This document shows, piece by piece, positions 11,076 to 23,692 of a DNA stretch of 64,000 bases (the stretch's first letter is position 1; each line of letters begins with the position of its first letter). Source of the DNA: Ochromonas danica (taxonomy: Eukaryota; Sar; Chrysophyceae; Chromulinales; Chromulinaceae); the NCBI GenBank assembly GCA_015146655.1, contig VKHL01000064.1, positions 94,216 through 158,215 of the forward strand, written 5' to 3'. The position numbers were made by a program, and so were the translations under genes. The notes under the pieces were generated by a model, which saw only the letters and a list, made by a program, of their open reading frames with translations, was not told the origin of the DNA and did not search any database.

Positions 11076-11393
11076 ACTAGACCAACCTCTCTCTCTCTCT
11101 TATCCTCTCTAGATGGGTTAGTTAGGTGTTGTTAGCAAATAGTAGGAGACCTTGGTGTACATAAGAGATTAAACCAGGAAATTCATAGTTAACTGAGTGA
11201 ATAACACGACTTTCAGATCAGCGACTGACAACATGCGCATGTCTGACAGAAGAGATTAAACCAAGAAGTTCGCAGTTGATTCAGTGAAGAATACGACTTT
11301 AAGTGAACAAGTCAAGCATAATGAACAAGTCATCGTATGTTACTGTATATATTATAGACAAATGAATAGAATTGAGAAGGTATACTACACTAC
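11076..11393. repeat. convergent spacer with a diverged 54-bp direct repeat
   Basis: Two copies starting AGAGATTAAACCA (11164-11217 and 11251-11304, period 87) and both ending in ACGACTTT-A-T sequence lie between the 3' ends of the LYRM7-like and UTP13 genes. No gene is seen. Confidence 0.7.
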
Positions 11394-14300
11394 TTAGAAT
11401 GCCTTCTTCGCCCTTTTCTTGCTACCCCGAGTGCTCGAGGCTGCTGCTACTACTGGTACTACTACCTCAGACACTTCCTCTTCTACCTCATCAGACACTA
11501 CCTCCACCTCCTCGGCTTTCTTCCTTTTCCTCTTCTTCTCTGGCTCGACGGCTACTATCTTAGAGGATGATTTCTCTTCTTTCCGTCGCTTCTTTACCAC
11601 AGCTTGTACCTTACTCTCTTCTTCTTCTACCTCTTCATCCTCAACTACTACCTCCTCGCCTTCATCTTCTTCCTCCTCTTCTGCAGTAGTGTTACCAATA
11701 TCTACCACTTCATCGTCATCTTCCTCCTCTACTACTACCTCATCATCATCGTCACCACTACTAACGACCATGTTATTACCCTCCTCCTCCACCTCATCAC
11801 CACTACTATGTGGTAGTAGTCGAATAGGCTTCTGAAAGATAGAGAAAGGAATAATCTTCAAAGGTTCCATAGGAGGCATATTAGCATTACCAGCTACTAA
11901 CTCCAATAGAAACGATGCTTCAGATAGTCGATGTAATCGTTGTCCATGTCTTTCAGTATAAGCTATTAACCCTGGTAATGCTTCTTTGAAGACATCCATC
12001 TTTAATAAGGCTTCACTACCTAAGATACGTAGTAAACCATGTAGTACTACTTGACTTATTGTAGAGAATCTAGCATTAGTATTCCATTCTTTCATATAGG
12101 TTATGACTTTTTCAATCTCTTCTAAGGTGAAAGTTGATAAGAAAGGATCTAATCGTGTAAATACACGACAGATTACTACCCCTTCTTCCTCTCCTTCATT
12201 ACCATTACTACTACCACGATTTACATTATCTTGACTATCATCTTCTAAGATAGTTGTAAAGATTTGTAAGACTTTCGTTGTCATATTTAACTTCAAAGCG
12301 GCCTTTAATGCTTTATGATAAGCTTTATTGTGCATATCATTTGATAATTGTTGTTCAATAATAATCTTCTCTTCCATAGCAACAATACGTTTTTCATCTT
12401 CTTCGATGGTAACATCTTTCCATAGAATTAATTTACCATCACTACCACCTGACAATGCAAACTTTGTTATCATTTGATCAGTCACAGATAATGAAGAAGA
12501 TGTCGACTGTTTCTGTTTATCATCATCATTGTTATTATCAATGAGAAGGTTAGTAGTATTGTATGAGTTAGGTAAAGCTGTTAATGCCCAAACACGATCT
12601 GTATGATCATCCATAGTCTGTTGACATTCACTAGAACGTAATGTATGCAATCTTAATAATCCATCAGCTGCACAAGATAACACTTGTTGTCCCATAGCAA
12701 CATAGACAGCTTGCAAGACAGAAGCACTATGGCCTTCGATAGATCGTAAGATACTATAATCAACCATAGACCATAGCTTAATCGTACGATCACCTGAACA
12801 AGAGAGTAAGACTTTGTCGATAGGAGAGAAGACAACCTTCCAGACACCTCGTTTATGTCCTTTTAAAGTAGCAATAGGTGACAAATCAAGACTATTCCAT
12901 AGACGAATAGTCTTATCTTGTGAGGCAGAAGCAATGAGAGAGTCATTAGGTGAAGCTAATAGACAATTAATATCTTTCTCATGTCCTCGTACACTATGAC
13001 TTGACATGACCTTTACTAATGCATCCCCAGTAGATGATGATGATTCATAGGTATGAAGTGGTAGAGCATATCTCTTAATCACTTTATCTCCTGCACCACT
13101 GACTAAGAAGACTTTACGAGAGGCATAGCTAGCAGCACATTGAGAGATGGTTACAGCACCTACTGCTTCAGTATGACCAGTACAAATTGCTTTACATTGC
13201 CAATAATAGGAACCACTTGAACTAGTAGTATGATACCATAGTCGACTAGTATGATCTTTTGATGAAGTTACTAACCATTTCCTATAGAATCAAGACAACC
13301 ATAACAAAGGTTAGCAATGATGATGTAACACATGTACACAGAGAAACAACAGACAATGACAACAATAATGATGAATGTACAAGGGTTGATTGAGGTCTCT
13401 AACCATGAATAATTCACTCTACCATATAGACTATTATCAATCATAACCTATCTCACTATACCAACTCTAATTATCATTTACGAGGAAGAAGACAACTCAT
13501 TTTAAGCTACTTCTTCTCTTATCATGATATGACAAGTAGTAAAGCAAGGATAAATCATGATTAATACCAGTCATGGTCTAATGAGGCTAAAGACACACCC
13601 ACCCTCTAAAGTTAAGTATATTCTAGCAAGAAATTTGACCAAGACAGCTCATCAGTGTTCTATCAACTTTATATAGCTGATAGATATCTTTGTTGTTTGG
13701 CTTCGATATCTTGCAATACACACAAAATACAAAATACGCATAGAAGATGTTTGTTGGACTTCCAGGAGGAGAGATGATATGAAAACACCTTCTCCTCTAA
13801 CTATATGCCAACATATTTCATTTAGCACGAGAAATAACCCTATTGGACATTGCTAATCTGCATACTGCAATTAACTATCAACAGGGAGATACGTCATGCA
13901 CTACATACACCCACACATACACTACTACTGCTAGAATACTTACCCATCAGGTGAACTATCAACTGCTAAGATAATATCATGATGACCTTCTAGTATATCA
14001 CAATGTTGATCTTGATCAATCACACGTACTTGTGCTGAATTGGTCACTACTGCTACAGAGAATCTAGCTTTACTATCCTGAGGTTGACATGATGAAGCTA
14101 ACAAGGAGAAGTCAAGAATATCCCCATAACTACCAATCAGAATACGCTCAGGATGCATAGATAAGTTAGAAGCACTACCAGTTGACTTAGTAGTGATTAA
14201 CTTGGAGAGTTTCTCTAAGGAGAAGAAGGAGATATTATAATCTTTACTCACAGAGACAATCTCTTGTTTTGTTGGTAAAACAAAGAGATGAGTTAATCCA

Positions 14301-15682
14301 CGTAAGTTTAATATCTCTTCTGAGATAGTAATCCCATCACTTGAATCAGATAAGGATGATAATGGGATCTGACCTAAAGACTTGTAAGTTAACTCATCGG
14401 ATGATTTCTTCTGACATGATAGTATTCGAATGACTCCTTTAGCACCAGCTGTTAAGAGGACATAGTCTTCATCTTTACTACTGCTAGTTGACTTCTTCTT
14501 ACCACTTGTTGTTTTATTATTACTACTACTTGGTAAGAAGGTTACAGCTTCTAACTCTTCCATAATAGGAACAGTCTTTAGATGTGTAAACGTAGTGAGA
14601 TCATAAAAGTTTAACACCTATATAGAATAAACAAACCAAACAATATTAGCATGATTATTAGTGAAATAATATAGGCAATCAATACATATACAACAGTGGT
14701 AATTTAAGTAATTGTTTTATACATTTTATAACCCATATATCATAAGATAGGATATAGGGCAGATAGAATAATATAAAAATCATTAGTGATTTATTATAGC
14801 ATCCGAACAATCCCAAGGGAACACTAGATTCTATTCCTCTCAGGTATCAATAGATGCCACCCACCCCCGGTATTATATACACAAGCACACCATATAGAGA
14901 GACACACACAGAGATATCACACTAACTACACATCATACTCACCTTATCTCTTCCAGCAGAAACCATAAGACGATGATCATCTGAAAAGCTTAATTGTGTT
15001 GGTAGACTAACATGTTCTTGAAAGACAGCACGACATGAGGATGTATTTAAATCATAACATCGTATCGTTGTATCATCACTTGTTGTAAATAATAATAATT
15101 CTTTGCCTAAATACTGAAATTGAACATTTCGTATTAAATCATTATGTCCTGTAAAACTATGTGTACAATATCCTTTCATAATATCCCATACACGTATTGA
15201 CTTATCCGCAGATCCGGTAGCAATTAATGTACCTGTAGGATCATATTCCATACATAAGATTGGCATACGATGTGCTCGTAAGTTCTTTGTTGTAACTTTT
15301 TCTTTCCATAACCAATGACGAAGTGTAAACTTTGTCGTTGCGATAACAATTTCTTGATGATTAGGATGTAAAGCAAAAGTTGAAATCGTCTCATACTCTT
15401 CAGGATGATCAATGAGTAAGATAGGATTGGATGGATCTTTAACATGAGTAATCTTTAAATTGCCTTCATATTCACAAAAGATTGTCTCTTCATCTTGAGC
15501 AAAGACTATCTATATATGACATGACATGACAAAGGGAGGGAAGGGAGGAGTTAGTGGTGGTGTACGGGTGGTGTGATGGTGATAGTAAGTGATTTATTTA
15601 CCTTGCCACCTTTATAGAATGGATCCCAGACTTTCTGAGCTTTCCAGACTTTAGATAGACCATCATCACCTGCCTTGAGCAT
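11394..15682 (-). CDS. UTP13: U3 snoRNP protein UTP13 (TBL3), WD40
   Basis: Four exons: 15682-15602, 15509-14943, 14617-13944 and 13281-11394; 1069 residues. It starts LKAGDDGLSKVWKAQKVWDP then FYKGGK, the UTP13 N-terminus. WD repeats follow in every exon (e.g. GTLIATGSADKSIRVWDI, DGKWLVTSSKDHTSRLW across the exon 3/4 join, SASQDKTIRLWNS, SCSGDRTIKLWSM), making two beta-propellers. The UTP13 C-terminal helical domain (residues ~780-910; KVLQIFTTIL, then ARFSTISQVVLHGLLRI) follows. A long acidic/Lys tail with KKRAKKAF at the end makes it longer than the human protein (808). UTP13 belongs to the UTP-B subcomplex of the SSU processome, which acts on 18S pre-rRNA in the nucleolus. The third intron (13282-13943, 662 nt) holds no gene I can see. 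Confidence 0.92.
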
Positions 15683-17074
15683 ATTATAGGTAGGATGAGA
15701 TAGAATGTATAGAGTAGGGTATGGAAAGGTATGATATGGTGGTAGAGTAAGTGAAATTGATTTGATTCTGATGAGAGGCTGGCAAAGACGCAGTCCTCAC
15801 AGCCATTGATATGAAATAACGCGTTTTCCACAAGTGTTTGTAGTTTATTTTCAAAAGCTCTGATATGAAATACCTTATTTCTGTATTAAGCAATTCCTTA
15901 AACAACTTATCCTTAGCAAAATGAAGATCAATACCAAATACTACTATTGCTCATATGCTCTCTCAATTGCTAAACAGTAGCAAGAATTATAGTAATCGGG
16001 CCCTGAGTTAATACTTTCTTTTAGATAGTCATCCTTCATTCTAATGTCGTGGTCAAGCCCAAGGGTCTTTCTGCTACATCTTGATACTAACTGACTGACA
16101 ATATAAAATGTTGTCCATATCTGAGTAGTTCCAAAATGGGCAGAGGCACTTTCATGCTTTAAGTTGTATGGTCGATGCCAGCCAAGGGTTTCATGCAGCT
16201 TGTCTCTCGTTGTGGACAAGCTGTTTAGTTAGACCATATTGGCAAACTTATCTGCAGTCGTTATACACTTTTGCTAGAGTAAATATAAGCTGGTATATCG
16301 ATAGCTAAGTTGCATACTGTAAAATATATGAGCTTTGATTGATCGCAGGGAAAAGGCTTGCTTAGTGGTCTTTCGAACCAGACTGGAAAGAGAGCAGCTT
16401 GTTGTCCAACAGCGGCGCGAATATTCCCTAACGAATTTGTGGTGCAAATCCACTGATAGCATTGCATTTTGCAAAGTTTCACTTTTCGACTTCCATTTAC
16501 CACGATGGTCTGACAACAGGCAGAATCAAGAATGTCTTTTTCCCACAAAAGTTACATTATCTGAGCCACCAAACGAATAGAGTAATAAGATATCACTTTG
16601 AAAATGATATCATGATATGATATCGGATATCCATAGTAGAAATTGCCAAAAACAGTTCTCAAAATTGCATTGAAGTTGAACGATATTGTGGGCAAGGGCT
16701 GTAGTGGAAGTTGAGGTCAAACAAACCCTCATTTTGGGAAGTTAATCATCTTTCCTCACGCGTTTTGGGAAGTTAACGACCTTCCAAAACATCTCTCCTC
16801 GCCACCACACAGAAGACAGTGCAGTGCAGGTTGCGGTGAATTGGGAAGTTAAACACCCTTGCACTGCTTGCCATGCACGGCCTCAAGTGATTGCCAACTT
16901 GCAGGTGGAATCATTGCCTTATCCTAGTGGATTGCACCTGATTGCTCAGAATTTATTGAATCATCCTTCAATAATTTATTTCCTTTTTTTGCAAAATCAT
17001 TATCCTTCTACTTTGAAAGGATTTTTTCGTCTTTAGTTAAAAGTAAAATACCTTGATTTCCAATCAATTTGAAG
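15683..17074. other. 1.4-kb spacer upstream of the unknown plastid protein
   Basis: No gene is recognised. Open frames of up to 95 codons exist on the minus strand between 15944 and 16548, but they overlap in different frames, match no family I know, and lack splice signals linking them. They could be a decayed mobile element. The last 350 bp carry the promoter words at 16734-16852. Confidence 0.45.
16734..16852. promoter_or_regulatory. three copies of TTGGGAAGTTAA upstream of the gene at 17075
   Basis: The identical 12-mer occurs at 16734-16745, 16765-16776 and 16841-16852, all in the gene's orientation, 220-340 bp before the start codon. An 11-nt version (TGGGAAGTTAA) lies in the WASHC3/LYRM7-like promoter at 10343-10353. 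Confidence 0.7.
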
Positions 17075-17861
17075 ATGGCAACAATAGCAAGAATTATTCT
17101 TTTACTGGCTTTAGTTGCAAGCTGCACTGCCTTTGTTCAACGTTTCGTTGCTTCTCGTCGTAATGCAATTTTAATGGCAAGTGATGCTAAAAAAGAGCAA
17201 TGGCCTGGTAATCGACCTCCTCTTCCTCATATGGAATTATTAGAACAAAGAATGGATGCCACTTGGGGACGTGGTAGATATCGTGAAGAGGTTTGGGTTG
17301 ATAAGGGTAACCCTTCTAATGAATGGTGGCTTGCTTATACTCCTTCTGAAGAAGAAGCTGAGGCTGCTGCAAAGGGATACAATTTCACTGATTTAGATGG
17401 CTTCTTCAAGGCAAGTTACACCCTTCCCCTGTCCTGCCCCTTCTACCCGCGCGTATACTCTTGCCTCCTATATCCTCTCCTGCAACTTGCAATCTAATAA
17501 TTACCTTATATTCTTTAATAGGAGAAGGGCATTGATTATGACAAGGCATTTGCTGAGGCTAGGGCATTAGCCGATCAAAAGTTCCAGGTTTACCTGAAGG
17601 TATGAGAGACTTCTCTATCTTAACTCCTTGCCAAAGCCTATACTAATACTCTTTTATAACAATAATTAACAGGAGAAGAAGGCTGCTAGAGAGAACTTTG
17701 ACATCCAGAAGTTCTTCCAGCTGCAGAAGCAGTTGTTCGATCTGCAAAGAGTTGCCTATGATGTTGCCTTCAAGCTGGCTGATAATGAGCTCCAGAAGGC
17801 TAAGGGTCAACCTACTCATGATGAGGAGGACACTTGTGAGCACTACCATAATGAAGCTTAA
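17075..17861 (+). CDS. unknown plastid-targeted protein of 200 residues
   Basis: Three exons: 17075-17410, 17522-17599 and 17673-17861. The first intron starts GCAAGT after AAG and ends TTTAATAG; only this GC-AG reading keeps the frame. The protein starts with a signal peptide (ARIILLLALVASCTA) followed at once by FVQRFVASRR, the classic ochrophyte bipartite plastid signal with Phe at +1 and a basic transit-like stretch. The mature part has a conserved-looking Trp-rich region (WGRGRYREEVWVDKGNPSNE, WWLAY), then two charged helical segments, the last with heptad-like spacing (FFQLQKQLFDLQRVAYDVAF). I do not recognise the family. C-ending codons are more frequent than in neighbours, which suggests strong expression. 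Location is well supported, function unknown. Confidence 0.8.
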
Positions 17862-18213
17862 AGAATGTCTAGTTTCTATTGCTACTGTTGCCAGCCACCC
17901 TTTTTCATCTCTAACCCTCCTTTTAATAGTAAAGCATTGCTAGCTACCATTCCTACCCATTCTGTTAATAACCTTAACTGTTGACGTTATCTCTCTCAGA
18001 AAGCTACTACTTGCCTAATGACTTATAACGAGAGGATTTAAATAGTTACAGTGTATTTTAACAAGCTTAAAATATACAGAAATTAGACAACTTGAGTACT
18101 ATCTATCACGATAGTACAAAGTGTATGTACGTGAAGTTGAGAAGAGAAAGGAGACTGTTTATCCCACCATCTCTGTTGCCCCAGATAAGATTTGAGATAG
18201 TTGCAGTAGTTGA
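17862..18213. other. intergenic between converging genes
   Basis: No feature beyond AT-rich 3' flanks of the unknown plastid protein (ends 17861) and the gene ending at 18214. Confidence 0.5.
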
Positions 18214-18822
18214 TTATAGTCCAGCATAGGCCTCAATGCTTGACTTACCAGGTGCTAACTTAATCTCAACCTTTTCTAGTTTACTTTGCAAAGTTCTCAC
18301 TTCTTCCTCTCTACGATAATATTCTTGTAATTCAGGTGGTACTTGTGTATTACTAGGAGGATATCCTAATTTCTCACATAGAACATTTTCAATCTCTAAT
18401 TTCCCTTTATAGAGATCAATAAAGTTCTTTAATTGTTTGGCTTTACGTTGTTGAGATGCTTCATATTGTAACATAATTCTTAACTTGATTAAGATCTTTT
18501 GTACTTCAAGATAGGTATTATACTTCTCAACAACTTCTTTTTGATGATTATTTTCCACGTCATGATTACCTCCATCAGCATGATGATGATGATTGAGTTG
18601 ATGATGATCATATTTCTCTTTCATTTCTTCTAAAGTAGCTTTAATTTTAGGATCTAAAGCATAGCATGGTTTCATCATTCTAGAAGCAATAACCTTCTTG
18701 CTCGAGAGGACAAGAAGCTTTCCAGAAGAAGATGATGATGAAGATGAGGTTAAGAGTCCATAGGTTGTCTCCATTTGCATCCAAGCAAGAAGTCCAAGAG
18801 AAAGGAGGAAAGAAAAGTACAT
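18214..18822 (-). CDS. unknown signal-peptide protein with helical/coiled region
   Basis: Single exon of 202 residues. Residues 1-23 form a signal peptide (YFSFLLSLGLLAW then MQMETTYG), followed by a poly-Ser stretch and a His-rich low-complexity segment (residues ~73-92). The C-terminal half is strongly helical and charged (VVEKYNTYLEVQKILIKLRI, ASQQRKAKQLKNFIDLYKGK), ending EAYAGL. The family is not recognised. The protein could be plastid or secreted; there is no Phe directly at the predicted cleavage site, so plastid entry is less certain than for the gene at 17075. It is head-to-head with the CCCH gene, 582 bp apart. Confidence 0.6.
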   Translation of the reverse strand: MYFSFLLSLGLLAWMQMETTYGLLTSSSSSSSSGKLLVLSSKKVIASRMMKPCYALDPKIKATLEEMKEKYDHHQLNHHHHADGGNHDVENNHQKEVVEKYNTYLEVQKILIKLRIMLQYEASQQRKAKQLKNFIDLYKGKLEIENVLCEKLGYPPSNTQVPPELQEYYRREEEVRTLQSKLEKVEIKLAPGKSSIEAYAGL

Positions 18823-19404
18823 GTTGTTATTTGATTGATTGATTTGTTTGAGTTTAGGAATGAAATTCTTCTAAAGAGTTCTCTCTTTCACTGCTTGTTG
18901 CATGAGTTGGTGTCAGCCAAGATGCAAGCAAAGTGACCTGGCCATTGAGGGAGCGAAACAGTCCAGGCAAAATCTCACAGAAACGCCATTTTAACTCGTT
19001 AAAACACATAAATCAAACTATCTCAAGATTTTTCATTCCTAAATTCTAAAACACGGAAATCCGAATCTTCGAAAATGCGAATATTGAATAAAGGGATTTT
19101 TTATCGATATTTTTAGGGTTGGAAAAGCCAAGAAAAAGGATGAAAAAAACTGAAAAAAGTGCAACGGTGCAAGTTGAGCTTCAAGCACCACCACCACACC
19201 ACTCACTGCCAAGCCACCAGCAGCCACTCTGTGAGTGAGAGAGGGCAGCACACGCCCCACCCAGCCTGTGCGTGCGAGCAGGACAGCCAGCCACTGACTG
19301 CTGCCAATCAATCATTCCCTCACTCACAATCAAATTCACTTACATTCCTTTCCTTTAGGAATCTACTACTACTTTCTACTCCTTTTTCTTACTTCAAATT
19401 AAAG
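18823..19404. other. shared upstream region of the genes at 18822 and 19405
   Basis: No gene. Several TTCGAAAATGCGAAT / TCCGAATCTTCG-like words around 19040-19085 and a CA-rich stretch at 19180-19230 lie between two divergent starts. Confidence 0.45.
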
Positions 19405-20164
19405 ATGTCTAACGTTTGTTATGCTTTCCAAAGAGGTAAGGAATTAAGAATTTTGTGGATTTTGAAACTTTCCTTTTTGATTGAAAAGGAAAACAATGGA
19501 ATCCTGGAAGTATGACTTCTAACTGAACTTTCTCTCAATTTTCTGATCATTAGGCGAATGCACCCGCGGTGATGGCTGCAGATTCTCTCATGATTCTAAT
19601 GGTGCTCCTTCTTCTAGACCTCCTCGTTCTTCTGGTGGTGTTTGCTATGCATTCCAACGTGGTGAATGCGACCGTGGTGATGCTTGCAGATTCTCTCATG
19701 ATCAGAGTGGTGCTGGTGGTGACTTTGGCGGTGACCGTCCTCGTAGCACTGTTTGCTATGCTTTCCAGCGTGGAGAGTGTGATCGTGGTAGCGCTTGCCG
19801 CTTTTCTCACGATTTGTCTGGTTCTTCTGAGCCTCCTCGTCGTGCCCCTTCTTCCGGTGGTGTCTGCTATGCTTTCCAGCGTGGTGAATGCGACCGTGGC
19901 AGTGCTTGCCGTTTCTCCCATGATTCTGGATCTGGTGCTCCTTCTCGTTCTTCTGGTGGTAACTCAAATGTTTGCTACAAGTTCCAAAGAGGAGAGTGTG
20001 ATCGCGGTGATGCTTGCCGCTTCAGCCATGACTTGAGCGGTGCTTCTGCTCCTGCCCCTCGTGGTGGTGGAGGTGAGAAGCGTGGAGTTTGTTACTCTTT
20101 CCAGCGCGGTGAATGCACTCGTGGTGATGCTTGCCGCTTCTCTCATGAAGTTGATGCTCATTAA
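19405..20164 (+). CDS. CCCH zinc-finger protein with six tandem fingers
   Basis: Two exons, 19405-19435 and 19554-20164; 213 residues. The protein consists almost wholly of six near-identical C-x7-C-x5-C-x3-H fingers of the form CYAFQRGEC, then RGDACRFSH, joined by 13-23-residue Ser/Gly/Arg linkers. The intron falls inside finger 1 (after QR), so exon 1 encodes only ten residues plus one base. CCCH fingers of this type usually bind RNA or single-stranded nucleic acid; the target is unknown. Codon choice is C/T-rich and unlike the AT-rich neighbours, which suggests high expression. The GRGGG and RGGGG linkers resemble RGG motifs. Confidence 0.88.
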
Positions 20165-21469
20165 TGGCCTCACCTTCTATGGGGGTGGTGGGCGGTGTCA
20201 TAATCATTTCCTTCATTATGCTGATTTGTGGTTCTACAGCATTGTGAATATACTAAGGAATGATTATGTGAAATTTTGAACTGTATCAGAACCATCAAGA
20301 TACATGTTACTACAAGCTTTAGTTATGAAGAAGGGTTCGTCAAGTTACGACCTGATTATTGTACCTATATGAAAAAAGTGTGTTGATACTGAAAATGAGC
20401 CAAATTGACCTTGTGGTCATTTTAGTGAGGCTGCTCGTTGCTTTACATTGGAAGCAAGAGCATTTGCGGAGAGGAGAAGTTGTGCGGTCTGGTTCTACTG
20501 AGGAGATTTATTGGAGTTCTGAAGGGATCTGTCTTTATGGAATGTGTGATGATGTTTAATGTCATTCAGTTCGTCATAGTAGGCTTTGGGATAAAGGGTG
20601 TGTAAATTGGGATAGGGATTAAATAAGGTTCAGCATGTAATAATATATGGTCATTTTTTTACATCAATATTAGACTCTTCAAGAAGCAACATACCAGACT
20701 AGACAAGTTCTAGTATTTGCTAACACCATCCACAAACTGACATGGCCAACACTCTACAGAGTGTTCCCAACATTCTTGCTTCCGTTCAAGTACTTTACAT
20801 CAAAACGAAATAAAAACATAACTAGTACTAGAGTAGGATTGATTTCATCCAACAATGACTAGACTAAACTTTACATTTTTTTGTTCCATATAGACTAGAA
20901 GAAAGTAGCGCTTAAATAAAATCGATATAGAAGTGAGGTACTCTCACAAACTGCATAGAACCAACCAAGCACACACGCACAAACACATTGATTAGCAAGC
21001 AAGTAGTTCAATTTCCCAGAACACAAGAGAGGAGGATCAAGAAGATACTACTACTATAACTGCTATAACTGCAGTATGTATAGAAGGCTACAGTAGATAA
21101 TGTGTTCTCTTGGACTCGACTACTAACCAACTACTACCTCTACATGATGATCATCAACATACACACAACACATATCAACTGCTTCATTCCTTTCCAAGAA
21201 AAAAATAAATTAAATCAAAAGAAAAGAAAACGAAATCACCACATATAACAACAGTTCCAACAATGACAAGAGAAGAACTAACTGCTGTAATATTTAATAT
21301 GATCAACACGAATCATCATCATGTTAAAACGTAGACATCAATAATCTCTTAGAAAGGTATAGAATGAAGAAATGGAATAAAAAGCTAATACATCAAACAT
21401 AAGGTCAGCGAAGACCATCAACAAGAAGTCTAAGGTAATGGACAGTGATCATCTTAAAGGACACCTTGG
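20165..21469. other. 1.3-kb spacer between CCCH and GAF genes
   Basis: AT-rich and without a recognisable gene. An open frame of 66 codons at 20359-20559 has no family match, no splice context and ordinary composition. The sequence is probably the 3' regions of the two converging genes. Confidence 0.5.
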
Positions 21470-23605
21470 CTATGCACTTAAAGGGGCAGGTCTCACAGAT
21501 GCAATTGCTTGAATATTATGACAACAATTGATACCATGAAAAGATCCAACCATTCTTAGCAACCATTGAAACCCTCGTGCAAGCTTCCCTTTCTTCTTAT
21601 TGTTAGAAGAAGAAATTACATAGATAATCTTTGCACTACGAACTTCCCCATCACCAACACCAGCATTGGTGCTAGCACCTCTGCCATCAACACAGCCACC
21701 ACTACTATGATTAGTACCACCACCACCATTACCAGTATCACTCATAACACTATGAGCACGAGAACTGTGGTTAACACCATTGACAGTATCACCATGACCT
21801 CGAGTACTATTAGTGACAATACCACCAAGACCAAGACCAATACCAAGACGTGTCTCACCCCCCATAGTACTAGGTGATAACTCTTGATGCATCATGAAGT
21901 CATCATGTCTCTTCATCGTCTTCTCATTCCCATAAGAAGGTCTAAAGGTTAACATTCTTCTGGTAGATAAGACTTCACGACATGGAATATCTTTCTCTCC
22001 TTTCTCAAAGAGATCATCAGTCTCAACATTACAAATAGAAGTAGAATGGAATAATCCTCTCTGATGATCAATACAATTATCATGATAATCATCTTTTGTT
22101 ACTGCGTTGCATATCATAGGGAGAGGTTCTAAAGTATCCGTTAGACTAGCAGCATGACGGAAATCACAAGGTAGCCAAAACACAACTACCATCACGTTAT
22201 CATGGTTATCATAAGAAAGCTCTTTCATTCCTCCACATTCATCTTGTAGAATAGCATGACAAAGAGAGTAAACACAGTCTTTTAAGACCATCTCATATCT
22301 ATCATGACCACGACGAGATGATGGTAGTGTTGTTGAAGGAAGTACTACTCTATCACTACCATGAACATCTGTCTCATGTATTATGTTGTCAGCACCTTGT
22401 TCAGAAGATGATTTAACACGTGGAATGACAAAGATCACCTCCAGTCTTCCTTTCCATACTCCCCCACCTACAACTGATTGAGACCAGATCTCTTGCTGTA
22501 CTCTCATAGTAATCTTAGAGGAAGAACGAACCTCATATTCTCCCTTACTCTTCTCCAATGATGATGATAATGAAGCTGATGATGATCGGCATTCTACATG
22601 GTCATGATATGCTAAGAAGGTTTCAATAGCTAGTATCAATCCTGGTAGATCCATATTCATCTCAAGAGAGGAAGAAGAGAGGTAGTAGCCATCCTCTAAC
22701 TCCTCCTCCTTCTCCTTTATACACTTCTTCTGATCATACTTCTCATAGTTAACAGTAAGATGAGGATAGTTAAGCATGACTTTCTCAATCTGTGCATAGA
22801 TAAGAGACTCTTTCATAAACTGTTTCATAGGAGAGAAGGTATTCATAAGAAAGGAATTACGACTATGGAATTGGAAAGGATCTAATAGATAATGATGTAG
22901 TCCATGAGGTAAGAAAGGTCTCATGGATAATAAGGAGAGATCAACTAGTTCCTTCACTATCGCAATCTTCTTCCAGAACTTCTCTATCATCTCAATCAAC
23001 TCTTTCTTCTGTCTACTCTCTTTATCAAATGAAGAATAGGATAGCCATGCTTGATAAAGGTCTTCCTTATCTTGAGAGAGGCTATGTAAAGGTTCTTGTA
23101 GACGATAGTTTCCAGTGAGGACTAGCTTGGCTAATGAGAGAGATTCACGAATCTCATCCCTTCTTCGTTCTTCCAAGATAGTGGAGATTATCATAGCAAA
23201 CTCTATTAAAAGGGATTTCTCACGGTCCGTAAAGATGGTTTGATCTCGTGGCTGACTATCCAGGAGACACAGACCACCTACTCGAACGCCACCACAGAAG
23301 ATAGTCAAGCCTACGAGAAATCGGACTGTAGTCTTATACTGACTGCTGGCAGTTGTTGTTGTAGAAGGGAGAAATAACTTAGACAGGGCAGTCTTCACTT
23401 TATCTTCTCTTGCTTCTTCTAGGGTATCATAGTAGACAGTAAAGTCTGATCGGTGGAGGAGGTAGTGGAGTTGAACTTGATTGACAGAAGTTGACAAGTC
23501 TTCTGGTTGTGTGAGACATGTCATGGGTGCTTCGATAGTAGTAGTTCGAAAAGAGGCTATAACCGTCTCAATCTGATACCATCGTTCCACACACACACAC
23601 ACACA

Positions 23606-23692
<87 letters not shown>

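Noticed and set aside
15944-16548. Overlapping minus-strand open frames that could be a decayed transposase
   Set aside because: No catalytic motif or family pattern could be recognised in any frame; overlap in different frames and ordinary composition make chance more likely.
20359-20559. 66-codon open frame
   Set aside because: No family pattern, no splice context, and similar frames are expected by chance in this composition.
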